This document shows, in pieces, positions 1-9,851 of a stretch of 64,000 bases of DNA. The notes under the pieces were generated by a model. That model ran no database searches and had not been told where the DNA came from. It saw nothing but the letters and a program-made list of their open reading frames with translations. Numbering within the stretch: the stretch's first letter is position 1; every line of letters begins with the position of its first letter. The stretch is from Pomphorhynchus laevis. Its lineage: Eukaryota > Acanthocephala > Palaeacanthocephala > Echinorhynchida > Pomphorhynchidae. The position numbers and the translations under genes are program-made. The stretch spans positions 172,416 to 236,415 of the forward strand of contig WNNJ02003835.1 in assembly GCA_012934845.2 (NCBI GenBank), written 5' to 3'.

Positions 1-1871
1 GGTACACCGTAATGACGTAGTAGTGAATCTAAACCAGCATGTGGAACTCTATCAAAGGCCTTAGAGAAATCAAGAAATATTATATCAACTGTAAGACCCG
101 AACTAAGAGCAGCTACCCAATGTTCGCGAGCATTCAACAGATTAGTTAGGCACGAGCGACCAGGTCGGAAGCCGTGCTGAGAATCATCAAGAATTTGATA
201 TAAATTTAGATGTTCACGTATTCTCTTCGCAATGAGTCTCTCCATAATTTTAGAAATAACACTGGTAAGACTAATTGGTCTAAAATCTGAACAAGTTAGT
301 GCCAACTGTTTCTTTGGAATAGGTACAACAATTGCCCTTTTCCAATCATCAGGAATCCACGAATACTGTAAGCTTCGATGAAATAGAGACGTAAGGCTTG
401 GAGCAATAATGTGCGACAGAGTACGCAAAAGAAAAGGGGATACACCATCTGGTCCTGCAGAGCCAAAACTATTTAATTTATGGAGTTCAGACTGAACTTC
501 AATGACATTAATAGGAGATATTGGTAAGTTAGATTGTAAGTTGGGCGGGTACTGTATCTGGTCAATATTCGATTGCGAGGATGGAGATACTACAAAACTG
601 CTTGCAAGAGCTTCCACAATAGCCTCCTTGTCAACTACATCACCACTTTCTAAACGTACACAATTAATCGTAGAAGGTAGGATTCGACGATGTCTAACGT
701 ATGCCCAAAAACGTTTAGGTGACCTGTTAATGTCAGAAGCAATACCCTCTTCAAATGTTTTTCTTTTTGAGCGTTTTAGTTGGTTGCATAGATTGCGAAG
801 AGTTTTGTACTCACGGTGCGTAACAGTGTTACGTTGAGAGATTCGCCATAATCGATTTCTTTCCTTTATCGTAGTCTCCAACTCATTGTCGAACCACAAT
901 GGCGTTGTCGTCTTGTAAGCCCTATTTCTTATTGGTGCAAACGTATCCGAAATGGTTATGAGGTTACTGGTCACTAACGATAAATGATCATCAATTGGAA
1001 GATCAGCAGATCCGAAGTTCAGCTGATGACTATAGAGTTGGAGATCTTCCACATTTACTCGATTCCAATTACGCTTTCCGATGCCACTGCACTTAGATCG
1101 TCGTTGTAAAGTGTGAGCAATCTGTACTGAAATCACACAATGGTCACTGGTTCCTAAAGGAGACTCGAAATCAACTCTGATTACATCTTCAATGCGCTTG
1201 GTAAACCCAAGATCTAATATTGTCTCTGGTTGAGACGATATACATGTTGGCTGATTAATATGTTGGATCAGGAGAAGCTCTGCCAGCAAGAATTCAGCAA
1301 GCTCGCAGTTTTCGACATTATAGTAATACCGGTTGTTACTAATCCAGTTAACTTGAGGAAGATTAAAATCCCCAATAAGGAAGAAATAATTTGAGGAGCA
1401 GAATGATCTTAACTGATTTTTCAGAAGATCTAACTGTGTATGAACTGAGGGTGATCTGTATACGACGCAAATATCTATTGAACAATGAGTATCATTGACG
1501 CAGAATGACAATAACTCGAATGAATAGTGATCATCGCACAATTCAGTAATCTTCGTAATTGATAAGGTGTTTTTAATATAAGCAGCAACACCCCCGCCAC
1601 GACGACCTGCAACTCTATCTGCTCTCAAAAGTCGATACCCAGAGATAGCCATAAGGTCATCATTAATTTGATAATGAAGCCATGACTCAGAAATGCAAAA
1701 CACGTCAAAATCTTTAAAAGATATAAACTGCTGCACTTCAGACAATTGAGCAGGTAAGCTTCTGATATTGGAGTAACCTACCACCAGAGGACATTCATTA
1801 TTACATATTCTCTCTGAACAATTAGATGGCAACTTCCTTTCCAAACATATATCCACTAGATGTCCAATCAT
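1..1871 (-). CDS. CR1-like LINE ORF2 (endonuclease plus reverse transcriptase), runs off the window
   Basis: Retrotransposon polyprotein that nicks target DNA and reverse-transcribes its own RNA by target-primed reverse transcription. Reading the minus strand from the ATG at 1871-1869, an apurinic-type endonuclease opens with GYSNIRSLPAQL, then SESWL, the catalytic GDFNLP near 1370 and SDHCV near 1145. The RT follows with RPISLTS near 270 and motif A FLDFSKAFDRVPH near 40-80. The FADD box would lie outside the window. I checked the reading frame at five places and it stays in register, so about 623 codons appear open. Its start overlaps the ORF1 stop. It is closely related to the element at 17306-21720, which is broken. 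Confidence 0.85.
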   Translation of the reverse strand, partial: MIGHLVDICLERKLPSNCSERICNNECPLVVGYSNIRSLPAQLSEVQQFISFKDFDVFCISESWLHYQINDDLMAISGYRLLRADRVAGRRGGGVAAYIKNTLSITKITELCDDHYSFELLSFCVNDTHCSIDICVVYRSPSVHTQLDLLKNQLRSFCSSNYFFLIGDFNLPQVNWISNNRYYYNVENCELAEFLLAELLLIQHINQPTCISSQPETILDLGFTKRIEDVIRVDFESPLGTSDHCVISVQIAHTLQRRSKCSGIGKRNWNRVNVEDLQLYSHQLNFGSADLPIDDHLSLVTSNLITISDTFAPIRNRAYKTTTPLWFDNELETTIKERNRLWRISQRNTVTHREYKTLRNLCNQLKRSKRKTFEEGIASDINRSPKRFWAYVRHRRILPSTINCVRLESGDVVDKEAIVEALASSFVVSPSSQSNIDQIQYPPNLQSNLPISPINVIEVQSELHKLNSFGSAGPDGVSPFLLRTLSHIIAPSLTSLFHRSLQYSWIPDDWKRAIVVPIPKKQLALTCSDFRPISLTSVISKIMERLIAKRIREHLNLYQILDDSQHGFRPGRSCLTNLLNAREHWVAALSSGLTVDIIFLDFSKAFDRVPHAGLDSLLRHYGV

Positions 1872-3103
1872 GGCGTTGTAAGGTCTAGAGAAAGATTGAT
1901 CGATCTCCATCGAACTGCAGGACGCCACCTCACAACCCGAAAATTTCGAATGCACAGATTCGATTCACCGTTTTGCAGCCTGTAATGAAGTTCCGCCTTG
2001 ATATCCTTCAATTTTTGCCTGTCTTCGAGAGAAAGATCACGTAAAATTCGTATTTTGTTACCTTTAAGTCGATAACCACGGTCTAAAAGACACTTTGCTT
2101 GCTCTGCCGATCCTAACACAACCTTTAGCAATCGTGATCTATCGTTTTTCTTACCCAACCTATAGAGCTGCCTTACTAAAATAGACGATGCGACCTCTTC
2201 CTCACCTTTTTCGAGCAAATTAGAAAAGAACACACGTAAACCGGCAATATCATCATCAAGCCGCTCCTGTGCACTTGAGGCTGATGACTCATCTAAACCC
2301 CAAATAAGTATGTTACAGCCCCTATTTAATGTATGATTGCGATCTGTGTGACTTTTATTATCAAAATACGTTTTTTTGCTGAAAGAATCGCTGCCGTCAC
2401 CACCCTCATCCGGTTTGCTTCTTGCGTCTCGCCCTTGTTCCATCTCATTTGAACAAATACACTTGAAAGCTGAGTGAACATTATCTATATCGACGTCTGT
2501 ATCATTGTGTGAAGCTCGTTCATCGGTGACTCCAGTTATACCGATTTCATTGCGATAATCATTAATCACCGATATAGACGATACTTCGTAATTGTCCGAT
2601 ACCTTCAAAGCATCATTGTCCAGCGACACCGACGGCTCACCACTAACAACCGATATTGACGACGCACTATTGCCTTCAAATTTCTTACTCAACGTTTGCA
2701 TCACGCGTGAATTTGGATGACCTTTTTTCCAGATACGGGATGAACTTGGTATTTCGCTATTTGTATTTTTAGTGTTCTGAACGTGAAACTCTTGAATGGG
2801 TATATCTTTATAGGTATCTGATTCGCCAGAACTTTGTACTTCCCGATCGATGCAACTTTTTGAATATGTGTTCCTTTCCGAAGCATTTGTAGATATTTTC
2901 TCGTCACAATGGCCCTTCAAATGAATTAGCAAAGATGCGCAGCAGTACCCACAGTAAAATGATTTATTCGATAGCGCAGATTTCTTTTCCTCCGGAAACG
3001 ATACACTTGTCCACACACTACAATCTTCACTAGAACATTGAATCTGATGATCCACAAACTTTGTTGCAATAGCTCGCTTTGTAGTCTTCCTCTGTTTGAC
3101 CAT
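1868..3103 (-). CDS. CR1-like LINE ORF1, PHD-like finger protein, 411 aa
   Basis: Likely RNA-binding chaperone of the LINE ribonucleoprotein. Residues about 20-60 form a PHD-like zinc finger: C-x4-C-x2-W (CSSEDCSVW), then FYCGYC. The middle is long, Ser/Asp-rich and probably disordered. The last 130 residues form the conserved C-terminal domain of CR1-type ORF1 proteins, with YRLGKK, LLKVVLGSAEQ, RILRDLSLEDR and IRNFRVVRWRP. The ORF is unbroken. Its TGA stop at 1870-1868 shares bases with the ORF2 ATG (ATGA), which suggests termination-reinitiation coupling. Homologous ORF1s occur at 17582, 9852 and 25480. Family placement is by motif and layout, not by a search. Confidence 0.85.
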   Translation of the reverse strand: MVKQRKTTKRAIATKFVDHQIQCSSEDCSVWTSVSFPEEKKSALSNKSFYCGYCCASLLIHLKGHCDEKISTNASERNTYSKSCIDREVQSSGESDTYKDIPIQEFHVQNTKNTNSEIPSSSRIWKKGHPNSRVMQTLSKKFEGNSASSISVVSGEPSVSLDNDALKVSDNYEVSSISVINDYRNEIGITGVTDERASHNDTDVDIDNVHSAFKCICSNEMEQGRDARSKPDEGGDGSDSFSKKTYFDNKSHTDRNHTLNRGCNILIWGLDESSASSAQERLDDDIAGLRVFFSNLLEKGEEEVASSILVRQLYRLGKKNDRSRLLKVVLGSAEQAKCLLDRGYRLKGNKIRILRDLSLEDRQKLKDIKAELHYRLQNGESNLCIRNFRVVRWRPAVRWRSINLSLDLTTP

Positions 3104-3255
3104 GATGTTTGATATTGGTTCTTCGGTATAATTGGAACCAATAGTTGTATGTTTATAAGAATTGTAATTTGTGTATTTACTTTAGATTGTTAGTACTTTA
3201 ATAATCCTGTTAGTACTTTAATAATTGTATGTTATTTTATCTCAAACTTTTTTTT
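3104..3255 (-). promoter_or_regulatory. 5' UTR of the minus-strand CR1-like LINE
   Basis: The stretch upstream of ORF1 ends in a 34-nt segment (3222-3255) that is identical, as reverse complement, to 17306-17339 upstream of the related plus-strand LINE. Both copies begin with eight A residues followed by GTTTGAGATAAAATAAC. This suggests the true 5' end and internal promoter start of the family. A 17-bp direct repeat (GTTAGTACTTTAATAAT) occurs twice at 3189-3225. Confidence 0.5.
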
Positions 3256-3539
3256 AAGCTCAAATTAAATGTATTATATTAATGTTTTGAATACATTTAA
3301 TTGTATTTTTTTAATCTCTCTAATTTCTCTGACAAAGCACTTGTAGGCAAGCGCAATATAAAATTAAAATCCAAATTTAGAAAAATTATCAAACAAATTT
3401 CAAACAAGATAAACAAAAAATTATTCAAAACATTTGATTTTCAAACTGTAATACATATTTTTTAATTAATTTATTTTTAATTTCAATTTCATTCATAAAA
3501 AATTTATTTATTAAAATTAATAATCGTTTTAAAAATAGA
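3256..3539. other. AT-rich spacer, nothing recognised
   Basis: Low-complexity A/T-rich DNA with no coding signal on either strand and no repeat shared with the rest of the window that I could see. Confidence 0.5.
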
Positions 3540-4112
3540 TATCGTTGTTCTGGAGGGCGATTTTTTGAGTAGAAGTACAATCCGCTCTATACGCATTAAG
3601 CATAATTACACATCTACCCAAACCGACATTTAATCGTTTCGCTCTTTCAAATAAACGTATCCCTTTTCTAACTAATTTGAAAAACCTGGCCATATCTGAT
3701 CTAGGATGCAAACGTTGTTCGAAAACGGATCGCAGAATGCGCACCCAACGCTTTCGATTCCCTGGAAGAGAATCGAGGAGACGAGTGCGCTTTCCAGGAC
3801 GCCGAAATCAGTAATGAACAAAATTGCTCTTCGTTGGGTTTAAAGACAAGCCAAACTTCGTTAAGCGATGAGCAACAATGTCCATTACAGACTTCATTCG
3901 CACTTTAAACCTTGCATCCGACAGAGTATTTCTCTTAAATGCGATCGAGATGTCGTCATCATAAATGATGGTGTGGGTGTTCCTATCCAAAAGACCCTCC
4001 CCAGAACTCCCCTCGTCACTATCATATAAATGATAGGAGACAGAGGTGAGCCCTGGGGAAGTCCTTTGTTGAGATTATAGTACTTACCCCCGTCATCATC
4101 TTTCAGCAATGA
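3540..4112 (-). pseudogene. LINE reverse transcriptase fragment (jockey/R1-like)
   Basis: Minus-strand frames give RT motif B (NKGLPQGSPLSPIIYMI), a motif C-like YDDDISIAF and LGLSLNP-type motif D (FGLSLNPTKSNFV). After these comes a thumb-like region rich in Arg and Leu. The pieces lie in different frames, so at least two frameshifts separate them. No endonuclease or ORF1 is attached, so this is an orphan internal fragment. Its sequence is distinct from the other RTs here; the LPQGSPLSP box points to the R1/jockey/I group. Confidence 0.7.
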
Positions 4113-5215
4113 AAAAAGTGCGAGCTTTATTTCTCTAATTGCGATTGAAATAAAAACAATTTATTCAAAAATGCTTTCATATGATTAAGTATATCGTTTC
4201 TTTGCAGTAATGTATTTAATTGATTAAGTTGTTGATAATATCCACTAAATAGCGTTAAACCAAAGCAACCCATCATTTCATAATTATGGTACAGCTCTTT
4301 GCTTTTCATTTATGAACAAGTAAATTTCTTCTCGGACTAAAGTATACAACGTCATCATGTTCAAAATCTAATTATTTCAAGAACTCTTTTAGTTGTTGAT
4401 GCGCTAGTGCATGTGAACGAATGTAATTAACTTTTTAGATGTATCATGTTATGGATAATAAGAAAATCCATCGATAATGCGTGATCACAATTTTTTTGAT
4501 AAAACACGCTGTGGATTATAATTAAATACACTCTTTTGTGGCGATTGCTAGTTTTGTTGTTTGATTCTATTTTATATTGATTAGTAATTTTATAGCTCCC
4601 ATTTCTTTACCTCTTATAACACATCCTCTATTAGTTGGCATTCCAGAAAGTATTTCCAAATCAAAGTTTTTTCGCCTAACCAGTTTTCAACAACAAACAA
4701 TCTTTTCCTATTATGGTATTTTTAAACTTATCATATTTAACATGTTTTCATTTACTTTAATATATTCATTTACTCCAAGCTGAGCTTGAAATGTATGCTT
4801 TCATCAAATACCAATGGCAATTATTTTTAATTTACAAGCTGAGTTTGAAATGTGTGCTTTTCGTCAAATGCCAATGGCAATTAGTTTTAATTTACAAGCT
4901 GAGTTTGAAATGTGTGCTTTTTATCAAATGCCAATGGCAATTATTTAAAATCTGGAATTTTGTTTCCAAGTTTTAAGATAATTTCATTTGAAATATCATT
5001 AATTCGACTACATTGTTTGCCGAGATAGACTTTGGTTCGAAGAAGTTTACTTTTTCCAGGCATAACAGTTTATCCTTCAAAACAGTTTTTTCAAAATATT
5101 CACTAATTGTTTTAAAACATTTACAAATTTTTATTCATACTAACATGCTCATTTTTTCTAAAACAATATTGGAAAGCTGTAACGCTGCACTTAACATTTT
5201 TGAGCCGTTAAATAA
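4113..5215. other. AT-rich intergenic DNA with one short tandem repeat
   Basis: No convincing coding sequence. Open frames of 60-95 codons here are low-complexity and match no motif I know. The only structure is the three-copy tandem repeat listed at 4777-4955. Confidence 0.5.
4777..4955 (+). repeat. Three-copy tandem repeat, about 60-bp unit
   Basis: Units start at 4777, 4836 and 4896. Each begins AAGCTGAG(C/T)TTGAAATG and contains CCAATGGCAATTA. Copies two and three are more alike than copy one. Confidence 0.85.
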
Positions 5216-5340
5216 TAAGATAAGATAAGATAAGGAATTTCTTAAATAACTAAAAAAATAACGAAAAGAGACATTAGAAAAAAAAACAAATGCAGTTCAA
5301 ATAAGACAATTCATAATAGCATTTAGTCTTCATAATGATG

Positions 5341-7787
5341 TCACGGCCTCAGGTCCAGCGGGATCTGAGCCCTCCAGCACATCCAACACGCCGCTCTTCG
5401 ACTGAACCACCCGGGGTCTATCACCCCCCGAAGAATCCAATCTAGGCGGACTATGCGCGGTAATCGCGAGATGAGGAGCTTGAGAAACCTTAGTCTTTGC
5501 TCTGGAGGACGTCCTCTCGAAAAGAAGACTAATCCCGAGATAGCCCAAGTACCCCAGAGGCGCACTTGGGTTTTCCCATTCAACGACAGATGCTGAGCCC
5601 GTTTCAGGGCCCACCTAGCTTTCTTCAGGATACGTTTAAGTCTATCCAGGTCAGCTTTCGCCGACCAGTTCACCGTAACAGTGAACCCCAGGTATTTTAC
5701 TCGACTTGTGAAGGTAGGGAGTGGTTGATTAGTCAATATAGAAGATAGAGCTGAGAGTGCTAGTCTCTTTAATTTTTTCTTTGTCGCAGGGGTGCCATGA
5801 AAGACAACTACCTGCGATTTTGATGAATTTAAAATAAGATTGGATAGGGTCAGCTGGTCTGTTAATCTTAAAAAGAAACGGCTGATGTCCGAAGCGACAT
5901 CTTTGCACCTGCGTCCAGAGAACAGGGCCGTGGTATCATCAGCGTATACCACTAGATGTTGATCACGTTTAAAATTCTTGAATAGTACAATGGAGGCAGC
6001 AAGAAATAAGATAGGAGAAAGTGGGGATCCTTGGGGCACACCTGTAATAGGGTAGAACTGACACGCATCAGGGTCGTCTTCATAGTAGAACCTCTTGGTA
6101 AACAGTAATATCTCCACCCTGTTAACAATTCTCGCAGGCAACCCGAGTGACCTGAGAGAGGAGATAACAAAGGGAATGGAAATGCGGTCAAATGCAGCAG
6201 AAAAGTCAAGGAAAACAGCCACAGCTAGTTGATGGCTATTATCCCTACAAAACTGATGCACTTCACCTATTGCTGAATGAACCGAGCGTCCCTTGACAAA
6301 CCCGTGAAAACTCGGTGGGATCAAAAATGGTCGCGGATTCTACGCGCAAGCGCTTTTTCGTAGATGGAGATGAGGGAGTTTTGAATCGAAATGGGACGCA
6401 GATCTTTGGGACATGAAACCGGACTATGCTTTGGTAAGAAAATTCTACGACTAATATTGATGCCGGCTACATCGGATGGTGAGGCTAAAAGCATTGTGAC
6501 GGCCACTTCTCTTCTTTGATCGGCTGTCAAAAGCTGACAGACTCGAGAAGATAGTGGAGCGACGGATTTAGAGGTGCCCGGAAGTGGCCCCCAGGAGTTA
6601 AGGATATCTGTAACAGATAAGTCCCTGCTCCTGAAGTCACCCCAAGGCGGGATTGGTTGGGGAGATTGAGTGGCTCCATAATTATGTAGGGATAGTGACT
6701 CCTTCAAAACATTATCAAGGCCTATACTACCAATCCAACCCAAAGCTCTATCCTTCCAACAGACAAACTTCTCCTTCTTGAATATCTTCCAGAAGGAAGA
6801 CTGAGAAGGGTTAAGGTGAGCGATGTTCGCCTTATCCCTGCTCAGCTGGAACCTATATCTAGTGCTCCAGTATTCATTCGAGATGGCCTGCCTGGCGGAA
6901 ACAGAGACATTGGGAAGACGTAGCATTTTAGCCAAAACCTTGAGTTTTGTTGGAGTGGGATTGTAAATATGACCTTTATAGGTAGTCGAAAGAAACGCGG
7001 TAGCTTGCGAGGAGAGGAAGGAATTAAATTCGGTCAAATTCTCATTACCAATTCTGGGGAAGTGTTGGATAGCCGCCTGAAAGAAAGCCACTCTGATGGG
7101 ATCAAAGTGAAACCTCCTTCTAAGCAACGTATCTTCCTCTATCCGCCAACGAATTAGGTCATGAGAGATGGTCTGTTTTTGGCGCGACTGCTCAGTACAG
7201 ATGGGTTTCAACAACCACATCTTATGAAGCAGTAATATGTCGAGGAGAGAATTAGTTGTTGAGCAATGAAAAGTTGGGGACGGTGGTTTGTGAATAAGGT
7301 AATCGTTCCTGGCTCTGCGGAGTGCTGCATTAATCCAACGACCAGTTCTGTCGTTGAAGTCACCGAGTAACATGTCATAGCCACTACCCAAAATACGGTC
7401 CAGGAGATCACGGTTCTTGTGAATTTCCCCTGGCCTAATATAGATATTGGCTATGCTGATACGTTTACCATTCTTACAAAGTGAAACAGCTAAACAAGAC
7501 AGGGCTGGACAAGAATAGTTTAAAAGAAGGGATGATCTTAAGGAGCATTTAACTAGGGTTAAAAGACCTTGAGATGAAGAGGCGTGAGGAGGGGTTATGT
7601 ACGGAGTGAAGTGGGTGTAAATATGCTTGGGGATAAATCGAGTAATGTCCTGGGGGATACGGATAGACCGCGTCTCCTGAAGGACTATAACATCCGCATC
7701 TCTACCAGATAGAAGGCTAAGAGCAGAAGCACCTCCCGAATTCCACTGAAGTATATTCAGTGAAAAAGGCTCTTGACTACTTTGCAT
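5341..7787 (-). pseudogene. Family D LINE ORF2 (endonuclease-RT), one frameshift
   Basis: Encodes the element's endonuclease and reverse transcriptase. EN signs: LQWNSGG at the N-terminus, VIVLQETRS, LLGDFNDRTGRW and TISHDLIRW. RT signs: DLRPISIQNS, then FLDFSAAFDRIS (motif A), GVPQGSPLSPILF (motif B) and VVYADDTTALF (motif C), followed by a thumb with VKYLGFTV. The ATG at 7787 lies 34 nt below the ORF1 stop. The frame breaks once, at a T5 run (minus strand) near 6322, between the EN-side part (488 aa) and the RT-side part (327 aa). No RNase H domain is visible after the thumb. Confidence 0.85.
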
Positions 7788-7821
7788 TGTGTTACGACAG
7801 CTGGAGTGGGATGCCTACCTC

Positions 7822-9018
7822 CTAGCAGAAACTAGGAGAGAGAAAGTTGCCCTTCTCACTCCCAGCCCTATCAGGAGAAGACACTTGCCCACCGGCATTA
7901 TCTTCATCTCCCTTTGAGGCCAACAACTCCCAGCATATATCATCTTTCTTTGCCAACTTCAAGGAAGCCAACTTTTGTTTAGAAGATGATCTCTTCTTAG
8001 AACGGGGGGCTCTCTTTGAAGAGGTAAGAATCGTCGATGGAGGAGAACGGGACTCCTCGAATTTCGCTATCAGATGGTTCGTTAAGGCTCGAATCTCGTC
8101 TTTATATATCTGTAGTCTTGCGTCAACAATTTTGAAAATGTCGGTGTCCGACATACCATAACCGTTTGAATTGGATAAGCTGGCAGCGGCAAAGTGGGCC
8201 GGTTTGACCGGTGCCCCACAATGCCTTAATTTGTATTCTTTGAAGATAGGACATCTTCTAGACCAGGCCGGGTGCTGACCACCACAATTGGAACACAGAG
8301 GGGGGAGAGAACATTTCCCCTCATGGACTTCGGAAGAGCTGCAAACCCCACACGTATGGGGCCTAGTACAGTTCGAGGACCAGTGCCCCCAGAGGTGGCA
8401 CCCATTGCAATGGGGGTATGTTAAGTCATCAGCATCTACGATATTGAAAGAAAGATTGTACCCCAGAAAGGGGTTACATTTGCTTTTAGCCAGACATTCC
8501 GCCTGATCGACTGCGGTAGAACAGAATGCTATTGGTATAGCCTGGCCTTTCTTGCCCAGGATTGGGCGAATATTATGAATTTTGAACTCAGATGTGAGAG
8601 CAATGATATCTTCCTCCGTTGCGAAGGGCGGAAAATTATTAATTTTCAAAGTCGCCTGAATAGGCCTGTAAGTAGTTGACCCAAATTCTTTTAGGTGTGT
8701 TTCGAAAAATTCTAGGTACGATGCTGCCAGATCTGGAGAGCTGAAAGAAACCCGGATTTCGGAATCTAAATATTTAATCGAATTAAATAGAATTCTCTTC
8801 TTATAAGAGCTTGTAAACTCTCTCAGAAAAATATTGAAAAGATTCTTCCTTTCAAATGGTTGAAGAAGTCTGATTATTACCAGATTCACCACTTTAGGCA
8901 CAGGAGGGAGTTCTCCATCCGTGCTTGAGATTAAAAAATTAGACGAAATAGGACTAACCTTGTTTTCTTTGGCTTGAAAATTCGATGTTACATTGGAAAT
9001 ACCTGAGTTCCGTTCCAT
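7822..9018 (-). CDS. Family D LINE ORF1, gag-like CCHC zinc-knuckle protein, 398 aa
   Basis: Nucleic-acid-binding protein of the LINE particle. Residues about 100-185 resemble the PRE_C2HC region of jockey-type ORF1 proteins (TLKINNFPPFATEEDI). Three Cys/His knuckles follow: CNGCHLWGHWSSNC, CGVCSSSEVHEGKC and CSNCGGQHPAWSRRC. The C-terminus is Lys/Ser-rich (RAPRSKKRSSSKQK). The frame is intact from ATG 9018. The knuckle series clearly separates this family from the PHD-finger LINEs elsewhere in the window. Confidence 0.85.
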   Translation of the reverse strand: MERNSGISNVTSNFQAKENKVSPISSNFLISSTDGELPPVPKVVNLVIIRLLQPFERKNLFNIFLREFTSSYKKRILFNSIKYLDSEIRVSFSSPDLAASYLEFFETHLKEFGSTTYRPIQATLKINNFPPFATEEDIIALTSEFKIHNIRPILGKKGQAIPIAFCSTAVDQAECLAKSKCNPFLGYNLSFNIVDADDLTYPHCNGCHLWGHWSSNCTRPHTCGVCSSSEVHEGKCSLPPLCSNCGGQHPAWSRRCPIFKEYKLRHCGAPVKPAHFAAASLSNSNGYGMSDTDIFKIVDARLQIYKDEIRALTNHLIAKFEESRSPPSTILTSSKRAPRSKKRSSSKQKLASLKLAKKDDICWELLASKGDEDNAGGQVSSPDRAGSEKGNFLSPSFC

Positions 9019-9079
9019 ATTAGCTTGATTTTGTAAGTTGTTTGAAGCACCGGTGGTAAATTTTTGACTGCGTTAAATA

Positions 9080-9142
9080 ATAATACAATACAATTGTAAT
9101 GCGATTGTATTATAATTAAACCGCAATATAATTACGGTTTAA
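9080..9142. repeat. Two consecutive snap-back hairpins at the 5' end of D1
   Basis: A 10-bp perfect stem pairs 9080-9089 (ATAATACAAT) with 9104-9113. It is followed by an 8-bp perfect stem pairing 9116-9123 (TTAAACCG) with 9135-9142. Both sit immediately beyond the 5' end of the family D LINE. Confidence 0.6.
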
Positions 9143-9224
9143 ACACATAGAGATTCGATTGTTTCACTTTATCGAACTTCAAATAATCCTCATATAATAA
9201 TAAATATTATAATAATCTTCATAA

Positions 9225-9535
9225 TGCCTCTTAACCTTCCATTTGATAATTCTCGTACTGTTTAATGTTCATTGCGTTCCCGTAATCCCCTTCTTTTACA
9301 TGTCCCAAACTACTTTACCTCCTTTCGCTTCCACTCCTTCCATGTTGCTGCTTTTTCATGGAATCATATACCCATTCATATACGCCAATCACCCTCCTTG
9401 CCGTACTTCAAACGTTAAATCCAATCCTATTTAAACGATTTAACTAATTTATCCGCTTGACTTTTGCTCTTTTTGTTAGTTAGTGGACTTGTAAGCGTGA
9501 AGTTGTCATGCATTTGCAGCTTTAAATAGACGCAT
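9225..9535 (+). mobile_element. Family A' LINE, 3' end only
   Basis: Decoded C-terminus NLPFDNSRTV, LLLHVPNY and SWNHIPIHIRQ matches the family A' ends at 53062-53371 and 58770-60868. The 3' UTR carries a weakened version of the family stem-loop at 9495-9511 (GCGTGA paired with TCATGC, including one G-T pair). It is severely 5'-truncated, with internal frame breaks. Confidence 0.75.
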
Positions 9536-9747
9536 TATTATATTAAATACGTAGACTCAGTTATTTGATCTGATTCGTTTGATTTCTATACTGGTTTGAT
9601 ATAAATTTATTTGATTTCTTTTTTATATTCTTTTTTATTATAATAAATATTATAACAAAATAAGACACAAAACCTGACAGAAAGTAATAGCAATTCTTTT
9701 TTTTATAATAAATATTATAACAAAATAACACACAAAACCTGACAGAA
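9536..9747. other. Spacer with Naiad-linked motif and a 50-bp duplication
   Basis: 9541-9577 holds the ATACGTAGACTCAGTTA motif that elsewhere lies about 200 bp past Naiad 3' UTRs (26823, 42690, 61968). A segment of about 50 bp ending ACACAAAACCTGACAGAAA is directly repeated at about 9630-9682 and 9700-9748. No coding signal. Confidence 0.5.
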
Positions 9748-9791
9748 ATTTTCGTAAACACCAAAGGGACCGCTTTGGTGTTTACGAAAAT
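9748..9791. repeat. Perfect 19-bp snap-back hairpin at the 5' end of LINE A1
   Basis: 9748-9766 (starting ATTTTCGTAAACACC) is the exact reverse complement of 9773-9791, with a 6-nt loop. It lies just upstream of the start of A1, about 60 bp before its ORF1. It contains no terminator-like T run and has no partner elsewhere in the window. Confidence 0.85.
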
Positions 9792-9851
9792 ATTAATCTA
9801 ATATACATACAACGAGGAGAATAAAATCACGAATCAAACGACTATATACAA

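Larger units (their letters stand above)
5216..9080 (-). mobile_element. Family D LINE, copy D1 (jockey/R1-like with CCHC ORF1), nearly complete
   Basis: Two-ORF non-LTR retrotransposon on the minus strand. ORF1 is at 9018-7822 and ORF2 at 7787-5341. A short 3' UTR ends in four TTATC repeats at 5216-5236, a LINE-like simple tail. The 5' boundary near 9070-9080 abuts a chain of snap-back hairpins (9080-9142). ORF1 is intact and ORF2 carries one frameshift, so this is a fairly young copy. Degraded relatives lie at 50993-53060 and 56135-56700. Confidence 0.8.

Noticed and set aside
502-837. Open frame antisense to LINE ORF2
   Set aside because: It lies wholly opposite the RT coding frame. The same applies to antisense frames at 7847-8161, 22289-22540, 28011-28271 and similar places.
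4577-5228. Three small plus-strand ORFs (60-71 codons)
   Set aside because: Low-complexity Phe/Leu/Lys translations of AT-rich DNA; one is simply the tandem repeat at 4777-4955.
9225-9535. Separate gene encoding a small hydrophobic protein
   Set aside because: Alternate-frame translation of the A' LINE 3' end, which matches other A' copies in the proper frames.
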